A DNA stretch of 64,000 nt from Leptasterias polaris (taxonomy: Eukaryota > Echinodermata > Asteroidea > Forcipulatida > Asteriidae): the NCBI GenBank assembly GCA_037783415.1, contig JAZGTN010000188.1:1817001-1881000 (forward strand), read 5' to 3'. How positions within the stretch are numbered: position 1 is the stretch's first letter; each line of letters opens with the position of its first letter. The position numbers were made by a program, and so were the translations under genes. The notes below the pieces were generated by a model. The model saw only the letters and a list, made by a program, of their open reading frames with translations, searched no databases and was not told the origin of the DNA. Below, in pieces: positions 11,260-23,700 of this stretch.

Positions 11260-11417
11260 TCAGTTCCAACATTGACTCAAAAGCAATATGTGTGTGCCAT
11301 TACTCCTGCAATCACCAGCATTATTAGCCAGTTGCAGTTTATTGAATAGGGTGTTCTTGCCTACTGGAATATTGCAATACAATACCTCATCAGAGATGCC
11401 GGTTAACGCTTTGTCTC
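11260..11417 (-). pseudogene. Possible Crypton-type tyrosine recombinase relic
   Basis: A minus-strand frame reads DKALTGISDEVLYCNIPVGK then NTLFNKLQLANNAGDCRSNG. The P-x-G-K-N-T-L motif followed by a short helix and AG.C..NGTH resembles the C-terminal region of Crypton-derived recombinases (DUF3504 type: PLGKNTL...aGL...TNHS). Surrounding frames (11,145-10,870) are open but broken by stops. The match is short and from memory; it could be chance. Confidence 0.3.
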
Positions 11418-11755
11418 TACCAAAAAAAGTCACAGTTCGAATGAATTATCTACTTGTACAGCTAAAATGTTCTCTTTACCACGGTAACAATGATACATCA
11501 TGACTTTGACAACATATTATTTTTCAAACCAAATGGTGTGTTAATGTGTTAATGTTCTTGTGTTGTACACAGCCTTTCCAAAGTTTTTATCAGAATAATG
11601 AGAATCGCTTTAATAAGACTGGTTTGATCTTTCAAATGCTTTGTCATGCGCAATATCCATGTGATTCACTGTCATTGAAATGTCTTTATATGTAGACCTG
11701 ATTGCTTGCATTCACTTCTTGCAATAGACATCGCCATTTACTTGACACATCTTCA

Positions 11756-11809
11756 TGTAAAACCTTCGTAGATTAGTATTGAGTTCTGCTTGGTTTATCT
11801 TGTCTACCT
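11756..11809 (+). repeat. 54-bp direct repeat, copy 1
   Basis: TGTAAAACCTTCGTAGATTA... matches 12,410-12,463 with few substitutions, same orientation, 654 bp apart. An ATG open frame of 30 codons (11,819-11,911, MTAENPCFPLFTEDEWKEF...) begins 10 bp downstream. Confidence 0.7.
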
Positions 11810-12409
11810 CGGACAAAGATGACTGCAGAAAACCCTTGTTTTCCTCTCTTTACAGAGGACGAGTGGAAAGAGTTTCTTGCTTCAGCAAATTCCCTGAGCA
11901 CAAAGGAGTAAAAAGTACACCATTAATATTTGTACAAAAAAAACTGCAACGTTGTTAGTTGGCAGTAGAAGCAAGCTAGCTAAGTGGAGTTTTTAAAGTT
12001 GCAGTATTCTGTCAAAATGTTAATGTGTACTTTATACTCTTCATGATTAAATGCTTAATCACGACGCGAATGGCAAAAACTTTTACTGTGTTGCATGCAT
12101 CCTGAAATCCAAAATGCTTACAAGTTATTTGTTTTCCTCGTACATGTAATGTTCGTATGCTCATTTCAGATACACGTATGCACAACTGATCCAAGTTCGA
12201 GGGGGGTAAAAAAGACATCTACATGTAGGTACCATGAAGCTGCTATGGGCATAGTACTTTTTTTTTATATTGGATGGTTCATTGTTTGCCATGGGATAGT
12301 ACATTGGTTGCTGCATGTATAGCACGTCGCATACACCAATTTCTAGTAAAAAAGGAAATATTATGTGACATGCTCTAAACCAATTAAAAGGCAGAATATT
12401 TGCAAGGGG

Positions 12410-12463
12410 TGTAAAACCTTTGTAGATTAGTATCGAGTTCTGCTTGGTTTACCTTGTCTACCT
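12410..12463 (+). repeat. 54-bp direct repeat, copy 2
   Basis: Second copy of the unit at 11,756. What follows it (CTATTTTTGGG) no longer matches the first copy. Confidence 0.7.
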
Positions 12464-13312
12464 ATTTTTGGGTTGAAATTGAGTGACTGTGACTACCAAC
12501 AGATTCTTACGTACAGTTTTCCCAAATATTTTGAACAATTGCATGATAAATGTTTTAATGTCACTGCAGGTCGTCATCATTTGTAACATCACTAAAAAAA
12601 AACAGATCTTCCTCCTCCACAGTGCTGGCCGACTGGGTTAGCCAACAGCATGAGCTACTTAACACCAAGGGTCAAATGTTGACCCAGGGTAGACTCGGGA
12701 AACCACTCATGATATTATTTTCATTTGAACTAATACAGTACACACTAAGCAGCAGACAACATTTAATTTTATCATGTTGCAGATTTCTCATCTGCTAAAA
12801 AATTATGTAAACAACCACACACACATCTTAAAACTTGGAGAGGTGGGTGGATATGTGCTGCATTTTGTTCTGAATTGCTGTGATAAGGAAAACAACCTTG
12901 CAAATAAACAAGCAGAAAAGAGACACCAAAATAATTGACTCATGAACAAACTACAGCTGTTTTTTGTTCACTTAAATTTAAATATACACATAATCTCTGT
13001 ACTTGACATTTGTTTATATCCACATTGAGTCTGAATGGTAAACGTTAAAGGTTTGCAGTAACACTGCCATTATACTGACGCATACACACAAGCAAAGAAT
13101 CTTTCATAAAGGATTTGACATACTGACAGTAACACCGTAAATCCTATTGCGGTAATTCATTAATATGTAATAACAATTTCAATTTGCAATGGTCCATATG
13201 ACAAGATTAACTGCTCCATTTTTCTGAGGTATGCCAAAGGGTATCAATGAACCTGGATAAAAGCCACAACTTTGGCGTGAATCTGTCAAAATATGTATCC
13301 CAAACTGTACAA

Positions 13313-13365
13313 AAATAGTGAAACTTTTCATACAATCCTGTGCAGATGTCATTTAAGATTATCTA
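13313..13365. repeat. About 50-bp repeat pair in the presumed GRB 3' region, copy 1
   Basis: ATAGTGAAACTTTTCATACA and the following 30 bp match 14,393-14,445 (CATACAATCCTGTGCAGAT shared exactly) in the same orientation, about 1.08 kb apart. Confidence 0.7.
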
Positions 13366-14392
13366 AGTTTACAATCAGGTGAATCTGAACCACATTTAGG
13401 TCTATCCATTCTTTCCGTTATACTGCTTGCAACATGAGTACACTGATGTTTACTCAGATTAGTTGTCCTATTATGTCCAAGTTTATAAGTATATTACACA
13501 TTAAATTCATCTATTATCTTGCCAAAGCAAATTGATGAACTCTAAGTTTCAAGTCCGACATATGATTTCAATATATCAAACAAGGAGTGTGTAATTTAAA
13601 TTTTACCAGGTAAGAAAATATAATCACCACTGCTACTTTCGTTATATTAAAATTTGGACAAACAGATCAAACACTTTGCACAACCATTGGATTTGTGTAT
13701 CTTGATCACTGTAACTGTTTATTTACTGAGATGTGTATTACAACATGCATTGTTATCTGCAAAAAGTACATAACAAATTAATGTGAGTATTGACCACAAC
13801 TAATTTTGGTTGCGCCATTTGGGGTTTCCTTTCCCTGTGTGTTAGTTATACAGAAGTGCACATTTTGGCGACATGTGAAAAATGTCCATGCTCACCATAT
13901 TTGTACACACAAAGAATGGCAGACCATGGGCAGACAGAAGCAAAACATTACAGCAGGCAATAAACTGAAACATTGATCATAGGTGAGATTGATACATAAA
14001 TCCACTTGAAATATTACAAAATACTGTCACTGTACTGTATTGTTGTCAAAAATCATCCGATGCAAAACCAAATAAACCAAAACATGATTTGCACAAGGCC
14101 TTTTAGAGGTGTTCACTTTGGGCATGGTTTGTGTGTATACAGAAAAATTGACCCCAACCTACTGTAATAGAGCCCTCCTAGTGTCTCCACCATATCTCCA
14201 ACTGGCTAATAAATTTGAGCAGAAACCAACCCTGCTTATTGTCCTGACAGAAGATTTGTGTTAATCAATACCATGTGGATATTTCCTGTTACTGTGACAC
14301 CTTGAAGCTAAACCAACTAATAAATGATACCTTCATCAGAATCAACACGGCATCTTACTTTAACTTTCTATCCACTCTATGTACAATAGACT

Positions 14393-14445
14393 TCTTTCAA
14401 TAGTGAAACTCTCATACAATCCTGTGCAGATATCATTTCAGATTA
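14393..14445. repeat. About 50-bp repeat pair in the presumed GRB 3' region, copy 2
   Basis: Second copy of the unit at 13,313; a handful of substitutions across about 50 bp. Confidence 0.7.
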
Positions 14446-17400
14446 TCCCTACCGCAAAGTACAAGAAAAATCTCAGTGAGTCATGTACATGCATCATTCA
14501 AAGTAGCATTAGTCCTGAAATCCGTCTCGTCTCCCATGCGTTATGTGTAGTGCAAATGAAAATACACCGCACATAATTCCATCATTTAATGTTGTTATTT
14601 ACGATTTTACTAGTACTACACTTAATACCAAGTCCAACACCACACAAGTTACAACAATGATCAATTGCTAGTTACATTACACAATTCACCGCTTGAAAAC
14701 CAACTGATTTTATGTTATGATTTCATTCCTTTAAAAATACAATATGTACAATATATACTCATAACAAGTTTCAATAACATTTTACATGTACATTGAGCCA
14801 AATAAACAATTTATGAATTTTGTAAGTACACTTGTTATTTTGCATTAAACACTATTTTACTCAAAACTTATCTCAGGTTGTGTTTGCTTTGCATTATACT
14901 TAAAAACAAATCTTATAAATTTCAGGCATGAATATACAAAATTTGCTCTTCAAAAATAAACCTAAGGTGAGTGTTTCTTTTTGAAGAAAATAATTTAAAA
15001 CGCGAGCATGTCTTTGAAAAACTTATTGATTTTAAAAATATATCAGAAATGATGAGATACTTGGAATAACAAGATCTACATATTGAATTGTCAGATATTC
15101 ATTTTGAGTACATCCTTACCGAATAAGAAGCCTCGATTTGGTCAATATGACTATTCTAGTCAAGAATCTAATCCAGGGCTGAGGAGCGGGTGTTGGGAGA
15201 TTTCCAACTCTATGTGAACAGCTAAATAAGCCAAAACATGCACATGTTGCATGTGACAGTATTTTTGCTGCTCCAAAGCTGACATTCATTGGAATAAAAT
15301 TTAACCTAAATTCACCAGTTTCAAAGCAATTGTTGGTGGCAGACATTTTCCTGTCAACAAGTCCACTTACATAGTTTCTTGTAAAGTAGCTCAATAAATG
15401 TGTTATTGACTGTTGATAGTTGTTGAAGTTTGTATGTGTTAATTAAGTGTGGTCACACTTACCAACAGGATTGTTTATTGGTATTCTGACAGTACTCAGC
15501 TGACAATGAATATCAGAAATGATCAGAAGCCCTCGCAATTCTTCTCAATACTGTCACATATGGAATATCTTCTTAACTTAAAAATACATACAGCAGTCAA
15601 AAAATAATCTAGTTCTTCCATTTCTTTAATGAAAGCTATTCTTTGTAATACATACATACATGTACATACTTTTAAGAAACCAAAACATTACAATATGCCA
15701 AACCTGTATCCACAATTGTTCCACAACTACATATACAAGTACATGAATACAATTATATACATATTTGTTTATAATGTACCAATTGGCATACTAGGTTCAT
15801 TAAAACTCTCTGGAATATGAAAGGAGCATAATGAGGAAGGGATACAGTTTCAAGGTCTTCAAAGATGTGAATTCAAATGAATAAACACCATGAGTAATGG
15901 ATTCAAATGGGGTGTAGTAGAATACTTCCTCTAAATATCACTTCAAATGTTGAGTTAAAGACTTCTGCCCATCAACCTTGGCAGCTCCATTCTTGATATA
16001 AAACGACAATGATTTGTTTGCATCATTTAAGTTAACTTAATATCCAGGAGCTATTTCTTGAGTCATGTTCATTCACATGACTAAAAGTTTATCAGGCAAT
16101 CAACTAACACAATGACAACTGTTACTTGTTTGACAATACAGTGTTCTAACATGTACCTGTATGATATTGAAACACATTTACAAAACACCAACACTTATTT
16201 TATATCGGTCCATAATACCTAGGGACACTTTTAGTCTTTCTTCAAGGCACCCATGGTGCCCCGGATGACATTCTTTCCACACAAATACAAACTGATGGAG
16301 CCACTAGCACTGTTACATTTTGTGGGGCAGTTTTGTTTTCATTATATTTTGTAAGAGAAATCCTCATGAATAATCACTAGTCAAAGAAATTGACTAATAT
16401 TTACAAAGTAGAGGGTACACATGAATAGTTGCAGAAACATGTATTAAGCCTTTTTCTATTGTTAAAAAACCCCAAAAACTGCCACCCTGTTTTGCTCATA
16501 TTCATGTGACATTAACTTGCCCAAACAAATGCAAATTGTTCTACATTCTTATTAGTCAAGTTTGTTATGAGTAATGAATTATGCATGAGAATGTTTCTAG
16601 CAGGGAGAGAAAAGAAAAACATCAGCCTGCCTGACTGAACAGTATGACTCTCCAGACTTTGCCTTTTCCCACTGGTCCCCTTTTTTTGGTGCTTGATGTA
16701 CATTTGACAAACAATAAATGCCTAGCCTAAGGCTATGACAATATGGAGGGTGTTGATGTTTGTACTGTATTGATTGAGGATAATGTGATAAATTCAAGAA
16801 GGTAAATAAGTATCACATAACTGCCCCTCTTTTAAAACCATTTCTTACATAACCCTTATTAAATAATTATCTCTCCATTCAATGTGACATAATCTGAATA
16901 GCCGACATACAAATTCACGCTTTTTTGGAAGGTGTGAAAATGAGATCCCTGCTCTTATGTATTTTGATATTTTAAATCACAAATAACTGTTGGAGAGAGC
17001 GTACAAATTTGAAAGACGAAACTAGAATTTGGTAAATATTATTTGCTGATATTAATTTTCCCAGAAAGGCATATTTTGTGTTTAAGACATGGCAACAGCC
17101 AGAAGGCAGTTAGATTTGGAAAATCTTCAGGTTGGAGCCAATGTGTTCAAATGATAATTTCAAGTTTGGAAGTTCAATTGGAGCAAAAATAATGACTAAA
17201 TGGTTAACAAAAAACACAATAAATAAGTCTTTAACCTATTTTTGAAAATGAATTCTAGCGGTAATGAGTCTATAAAAAATATATATACATTTTTGCAAAT
17301 ATTTAAACTGGACATACTTCTTGATGAAAGGTACACGTAAGAAACTACCATGTGGAAATGAGATTAAGACCATATCATGATTGATAAGCTTCAGTTATAG

Positions 17401-17594
17401 CTTGATGTAGATCACTAAACATACATTCTGTTCATTGCTTTCGAGGCAGTCAATGACAACAACCAACAGCCACCCAAATTAGTAGTTTCATTTTTTTGTG
17501 TATCTTTACGTCAACTAAGCAATACTCACAACCTCTATGGAGTGTGTATGAACGATTCATGTGATTACATATAGCCACATGACAATAAATAAAA

Positions 17595-17735
17595 CTACAT
17601 TCTGGAACATGCATGCAGTAAAGGCGTTGGCAGACCCACTGCATTCACTGTGTAGAAATCCACTAGCTGTACAAGGTCAGTGAACTTGGTATTCCCATCG
17701 TCAAGTGTATAAAAGATTTGACCTCCAGTATCAAT
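17595..17735 (-). CDS. grb7/10/14-like: GRB exon 13 (SH2 end, stop codon)
   Basis: 46 codons and [23 protein letters not shown] then [19 protein letters not shown]. Matches GQ.[28 protein letters not shown].L. Acceptor AATTTCAG. Confidence 0.96.
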   Translation of the reverse strand: MDTGGQIFYTLDDGNTKFTDLVQLVDFYTVNAVGLPTPLLHACSRM

Positions 17736-20700
17736 CTGAAATTCGTAATTAGAGTAATACAGAAAACACATTCAGAATAGTATGTATAAACATTGATTGT
17801 TAGCAAAGAGACAAAATAGGTATCTGAAACAACTTTTGTTTAATAATTTACAACGCAACACAACTTTATAAATTTGGCATATTCCATCATAGTTTCAAGC
17901 AGAAACTAGAAAAATAGCTTTAGGTATAAAATCAAGGTGTTTGTGAAAGACGCTATCAAATGATGACATCATTTTACCTTTCAACTTGAAATAAAGGCTT
18001 TGTAATAGTTTTTACTTTCAACTTCTGGTTTGAACCAGAAGGCATGGACAATTTAGAAACGCATTTTTGTTCAGTTTTAAGACTTTTCTGATGATGTATA
18101 AATTGAAAAAAACAATGAGTGGTTTATGACTTGTTTTTAATATACATGTAGGATTCCCTGGACAATTTCAGCAAAACCTCATTCAATCACATTAACACGC
18201 ACTCAAATTCACGCATTTCCCCCTAATTCGCTCAAACTGGGTATTCTTTTTAGCTAAAATGCATTTAGTTACATTGTCCTGCATGCATGATTTCATTCTT
18301 CTCATTCACCTGCAGTCATTATATTTCATTAGTATAGGCATTTAAGACTACATACTTTGACATTTCTTAAGTTGAATTTCTACTACCTATTTACAATTGA
18401 TGATATCAAATTAAGACTCGACAAAGCACACATGAATTTGTTGCTCGCACATGTTTTCTTTTTTGTATGTGAGCAATGAATTTCAACTTCTGCTCTCAAA
18501 TTAAACATGAGTTATGGCTCCCTGATTGAGCTGGCAATAGCTTCTTTAATGGCATTTGAATTGTTCTTTGTCAGATGCGATTCCGTGTTGTTTACATTAC
18601 ATTTACATTCTGTGTTTTGTCTTAATTGCAATAAATGTTTATTTTGTTTGTTACCCCATGATTAAAGTTAAAGCCAGTGCCCAATATCATTTGCTATATC
18701 CCTTGAGATTGTTTGCCATGAAGTTCACGTTGTCTTCTTCATTTCTGTTAACATTTGTAGTAGATCTCTTGATGCCAAGAGTGTCTGGTAATTGTAAGTT
18801 AGTCAGAATGTTTGTTCTCAAATGGTTCAATCAAACTCCCCATAAAATGATTCACTCTTCTGTACTGACCACTGGTAGCCTTCTTTTCATTCAAAACCAC
18901 TTTATTGCACAAAATTAGTGTCAAAATGAATTATCCTCAGAATATCTGCCTTTATAGGCAACTACAGATCAGAAAGCACATAACATAGAAACAAATTTAA
19001 GTTTGCTCATTGATGAAATTGAATGGTTGACGAAGGTTTTGCTGCTTGCTTTTATGAAATTTAATGATCTTTAAGACCTACTGAAATTTAATGATCTTCG
19101 CAACCTAATTAAATGGAGTTATCTAATGGAGGTTGAATTGCTCCTTTTGACAGTTGAATGCTGATGCAACGGAATGAGTCGGGTGTTAAAATGAACAAAT
19201 TTTAGTTGAAGTTGGTCAGAAAAACTTGTATTAACTTTGATGTAACATAATTTGACACCTGATGATGTCAACATGACATTATGAAAACTGTGCTGTCTTC
19301 ATATTGAGGTTCAAAACATCATTTCATGCACCAGTTTCATTTCATGTCCAGTTTCCATTTCAAATTATGGCTTTTAAATAGGATTTTGCTTTAAATTCTG
19401 GTTTGACTTAGAAGTCAAGGTAAAATCGGGGTCATATTTGTGTAGCGTTTGTTCAGTTTTTGAAGACCTTTCCGATGATGTATAGATCGTAGAAATGCAT
19501 TTTGTGGTTGAGGCATTATGATTTTTTTGAATATTAAACTTTGATTCAGAGTAGTTTGATAACTGATAATGTCATCATGCGTCATTGATTAATTGCTGTC
19601 TTTATCTTAAGGTTGAAGTATAAGCTAAGTTTCAAGGTTTAATTCAGTTACATTCTGTAGCTGCTGGAAGAATAGAATTGAGGAGGAGGAGGAGAATAAT
19701 AAGAAGAATTTGTATATTGGTAACAACCAATGACAAAACACTTCCTTATTGATTAATGAGGGAATAAAAGAGTGGCGACGAGTTCTTAAACGGCCGTTTA
19801 AAACCGGCAGGGTCGTGGCCGTGCGATAAAGGCCCTCGCCTCCGGCTCGGGCCTTTATCGCACGGCCACGACCCTGCAAGGTTTTAAACGACCGTTTAAG
19901 AACGAGTCACTACTCTTTTATTCCCATTCATAAATGCCAATTTGTTAAAAAGTGAAAGAATAAGGAAAATTGGTGGTAAAAAGACAATCTGTTTGTTTAG
20001 CGAATTTTCGAAGTTTGTACATTTTCAAAAACTTTTGTAAAATTATGTTTTGAGCGCGTTGGGTTGTGTGCACACGCGTGTCGACAAGATTATGCGCGGG
20101 TATACTAATAGCTGTATATTGCGTTCCGCGTAAGTAAATTAGCGTAAACAAGCTTGCGTGCCCAACACGCGAAGCCAGCCGTGTTTATATCACACGTTTA
20201 AACACCCCCACGTGACGTGCTCTCCACCAATCAGAATGGATAAACTGTCCAAGGTATTTATGAATGAGGAATCAAAACAAAAAGGTGGATATGATGGACG
20301 CCGTTAGGAAAAAACAGGAAAGAGTAATAGCAACAAGAGTGATGTCACTGAAGTGAAGACAGTTTGCTTACAGCATTAATTTGGTAGTGTTTAACTTTTT
20401 GATTGAAGCTGAAGGACAAAACATATGCAGCAGGTATTCGCTGTGATTCTCTGATGATGAACATTCCATCCACCATTCCTTTCTTGGCAAACAACTCATG
20501 TGTTTGCTCACGAGTTAATCCACTGTGAAACCAAGGCTGAGTCATATGGATACCTGGAAGTTACAAGCAAGAACATTATATTCACAGTTAGTATTATTTT
20601 TACTCATTTCGTCTATCTTAAAAGAAAAGTGCCTTGCTCCTTCACATTAAAAACAAATGAACTTATTCAATTATTGCTGGTTGCTAATATATGGCAATCA

Positions 20701-23700
20701 AGTGACTTAGATGGAATGTTCACAGTGACTTGAAATGTTTTGTTATATTTAATCCTCAGACAAAAATAGCTAGAATTTTAATTTGTCTTATATATCTCCT
20801 ATTGCGATAGGCTAAAGGCTGACTTACAGATGAACAACTTCAGTGTACATGTACATAAGTAAACACAGATCGAAATGCCACAATATATGCAGCAAACTGA
20901 TCCCGCTTGTCATACCACTTTCATGGAATCACACTCTTGGAAAATTAAAATGTAACATAAAAAGTCTAACAAGGATCTTAAAATGTCTGTGTGACTAAGT
21001 TGCTACGTAGATCACGACAGGTTTGCTGTCTACACTGACCTGAGCTGAATCCACCAACTCTATGACCAGAAGGGACACTTGCACTATGATGTAATACTCC
21101 TCTAGGACTGCCACCATTATGTCTAGGACTGCTGGGCTGTGGACTGTTGGTACCTGCAGTATGTAAAGGATTGAATACAAAGCGAGGACTCCCAGCAGTA
21201 GCCTGTCTAGGACTAGTCAAAGAAGGCCCCTCAAATGAGCGCTGACCACCTCGTTTCTATATATAAACAAATGAGATAGCAAACAGATTATTTAAAATGC
21301 TTGTTCTTTACAACTAATGTATGTATCAAAGTAACTACTGGATTAAAATGTGGATTAATAAATGTAATGACAACAATTCTACAAAGTAACGTTTGCAATA
21401 ACACCATGTAAAAAACTTCTGTAAAAAACTTCTGTAAAGAAGTGTAGGTTCTGAAAAGTGAGCGATGTTCATCTCCATCCAGGGTAATCCTACATATCAT
21501 TTTAAAAATATTACAACTTGCACGTTGTGTAGGTTTTAGTAAACAAGCTATTATAGACAAACATTTCTGAGAAACCATGCATCCTGAACGATGCTGCTAT
21601 CCAAGGCTGAGTCGTAACAGCTTTAGTGCACACCAGTGACACAGTTTCTCAAAATTGTGAGGAATTTATATTTTGCAGAGCATGCCCAGATAAGTAACAC
21701 CCGGTTCAGACAGGCGCTCTAGAGTCGCGCCGAACCAAATTATTGAATTAAGTACATGAAAAGTTCGACGTCTGAAACAGTTAAGAGCGACTGGACGCGC
21801 TAGAAGTCGAAAGATCGACTGTTGCAGTCGTTCGGAACGACTTTGGAGCACCTTGGTTTCAGACGTCGATCTTGTCATGAGCCGAACCTATTGTAAATGT
21901 TTTGTTAAGTTCGCCTGTCTGAAACCAAAATTTATTTGGGTCGACCTAGAGTCGCTCCTAATCTATTTGGTTCGGCACGACTCTAGAGCGCCTGTCTGAA
22001 ACTGGTGTAATCTTTAGTTCTCAATTTTATGTTATTACTTAATGCATATTATATGTTGCTTTGCTATGAATTCTCTGGAAACATGTACTAAAAAAAGTTC
22101 ACTTTGTCTTTGGAGTATTGGAGGTATTTCTACACTGATGCGTTGGCACTTCAGTTCCCTGATTAGACTCTCTTAATCTTAAGGTCTCAGCCATGACTGA
22201 TGGATTAGTATGACTATTGTCTGATAAGAGCTTGTACTGATCAAAGGAGTTTGGAAAATCAAGTGATTTAAAAAATAGTTTAAAATATGGAAAACAAAAC
22301 TCTTAAGCACAAGTCATATGGGTCAAAGATTCATTAAGTCACAAAAGAAAACAAATTCAACAACAAAGGATTCCCAGAAGTACTTAACAAAGTTTAGAAA
22401 CGATGACACTCAAATTAAAATGGGATTCAAACAGATAACAAGATAACAACACCCAAAAGAAAACGAGGGGATGTCTGGAATGCACATACATCCCGATGAT
22501 TTACCGGTAATTCTGGTGCACTGGACCGCTTTGGCCATGTCACTCCATATAAATAAAAAATGTCAAATTAATAAACAACTGATTATTTTAAGAACTGCCT
22601 CAAATGCAGGCAAGGTTTCCAGTACCACTTTCTATTGGCAATGCTACATCATTTCATTGAAGGTATATCAGTGAAGTGGTTTTGCTTACCCTCCAATTGA
22701 ATCCTTCCTGCCTTGCTATGGCAATGGCTTCACTTGGATTATCAATTACACGGCCTTGGTTACCTGAGAAGTCCATTGCGGCTCGTTCCGTGCAATTTTT
22801 CAAGTCCTGATCAAAAGAAACCCCATGTTGTTAAAATTGAAACAATTGATTTAATGAATATCTAACTGTAAAAACACCAGGTAACTATTAAAGTGTAATA
22901 AGAAAAGCTCCATAAGGAAGAATCAACACTCTAACATTGTCGTTACAAGCCTCAAGTTTAACTGGAGCTCATTCTTAGAAAAATAATAAAACACAACGAT
23001 TTTGAAAATACTCAATTGACTCATTGTAAAATTTTGGGGAGATTAATTTGATGCTCAATTTCTTATCTTTTAATGCACTTTGTACAGATGGGAGTATGTG
23101 TAGTTTTCCCTTCACATTTCTGTACTCTTTCTGGCCGTCTTAATTAGTTTTTAACAGTTGTATTATTTATCTCAAACTATAAAGGTTTGTTCTCTCGTGG
23201 TATTTATGGGACTTGCATTTTGCATACATTTTTAAATACATAAAAATAAATATTATAAAAATCACAGAATGTTTTTAAATGCCTTTAACCCTTTAGTCAC
23301 TGTTCCGCCCGAAACCGCCCAGCCATTTACTCAGGTTTTACACATGCTAGCGGGTTGCAGCAAACAGCCGTCGAAAGAGCGTGATCTAAAGATTGCGCCA
23401 GTCTTAAAATATCCCGTGGTCACCATTGACAAAAACCAAGTAATCTCCTTTCAAAGGTTCAAAGGTCGGAAATCTAGCAAGACATGTCATTGCTTCTGTG
23501 TGTGTGCGTACCGTATCGTATGTACAATGCATTACGCGCACACACGCACTATAATGTATACTACGAAAGCGACGATGTTTCGCTGGGCTTTCGCCATGTT
23601 TTTCACACATTATTGAAAGGAGTTTACATTGTAGAGGAAATTTATTGTTATCCATAAGTAATACAGACAAGATTGTTCATTTCTAAAGGTATGTTTTGAT

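Larger units (their letters stand above)
12480..17594. other. Region downstream of the GRB stop codon; no gene recognised
   Basis: Five kb of AT-rich sequence. Part may be the 3' UTR of the minus-strand GRB gene, since several TTTATT (minus-strand AATAAA) hexamers occur. It contains a pair of about 50-bp repeats (13,313-13,365 and 14,393-14,445) but no recognisable exon. Confidence 0.45.

Noticed and set aside
15116..15394. Possible exon beginning ATGTCTGCCACC with donor ACTG|GTGAAT (minus strand)
   Set aside because: No partner exon in phase and no protein signature; more likely part of the GRB downstream region.
18556..18918. 120-codon open frame
   Set aside because: Hydrophobic, Cys/Phe-rich composition typical of AT-rich noncoding DNA, lying inside the second copy of the motif-array element.
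20995..21220. Overlapping open frames in the GRB Ser/Pro-rich exon
   Set aside because: Only the frame reading [14 protein letters not shown] keeps phase with both neighbouring exons; the second frame is a shadow.
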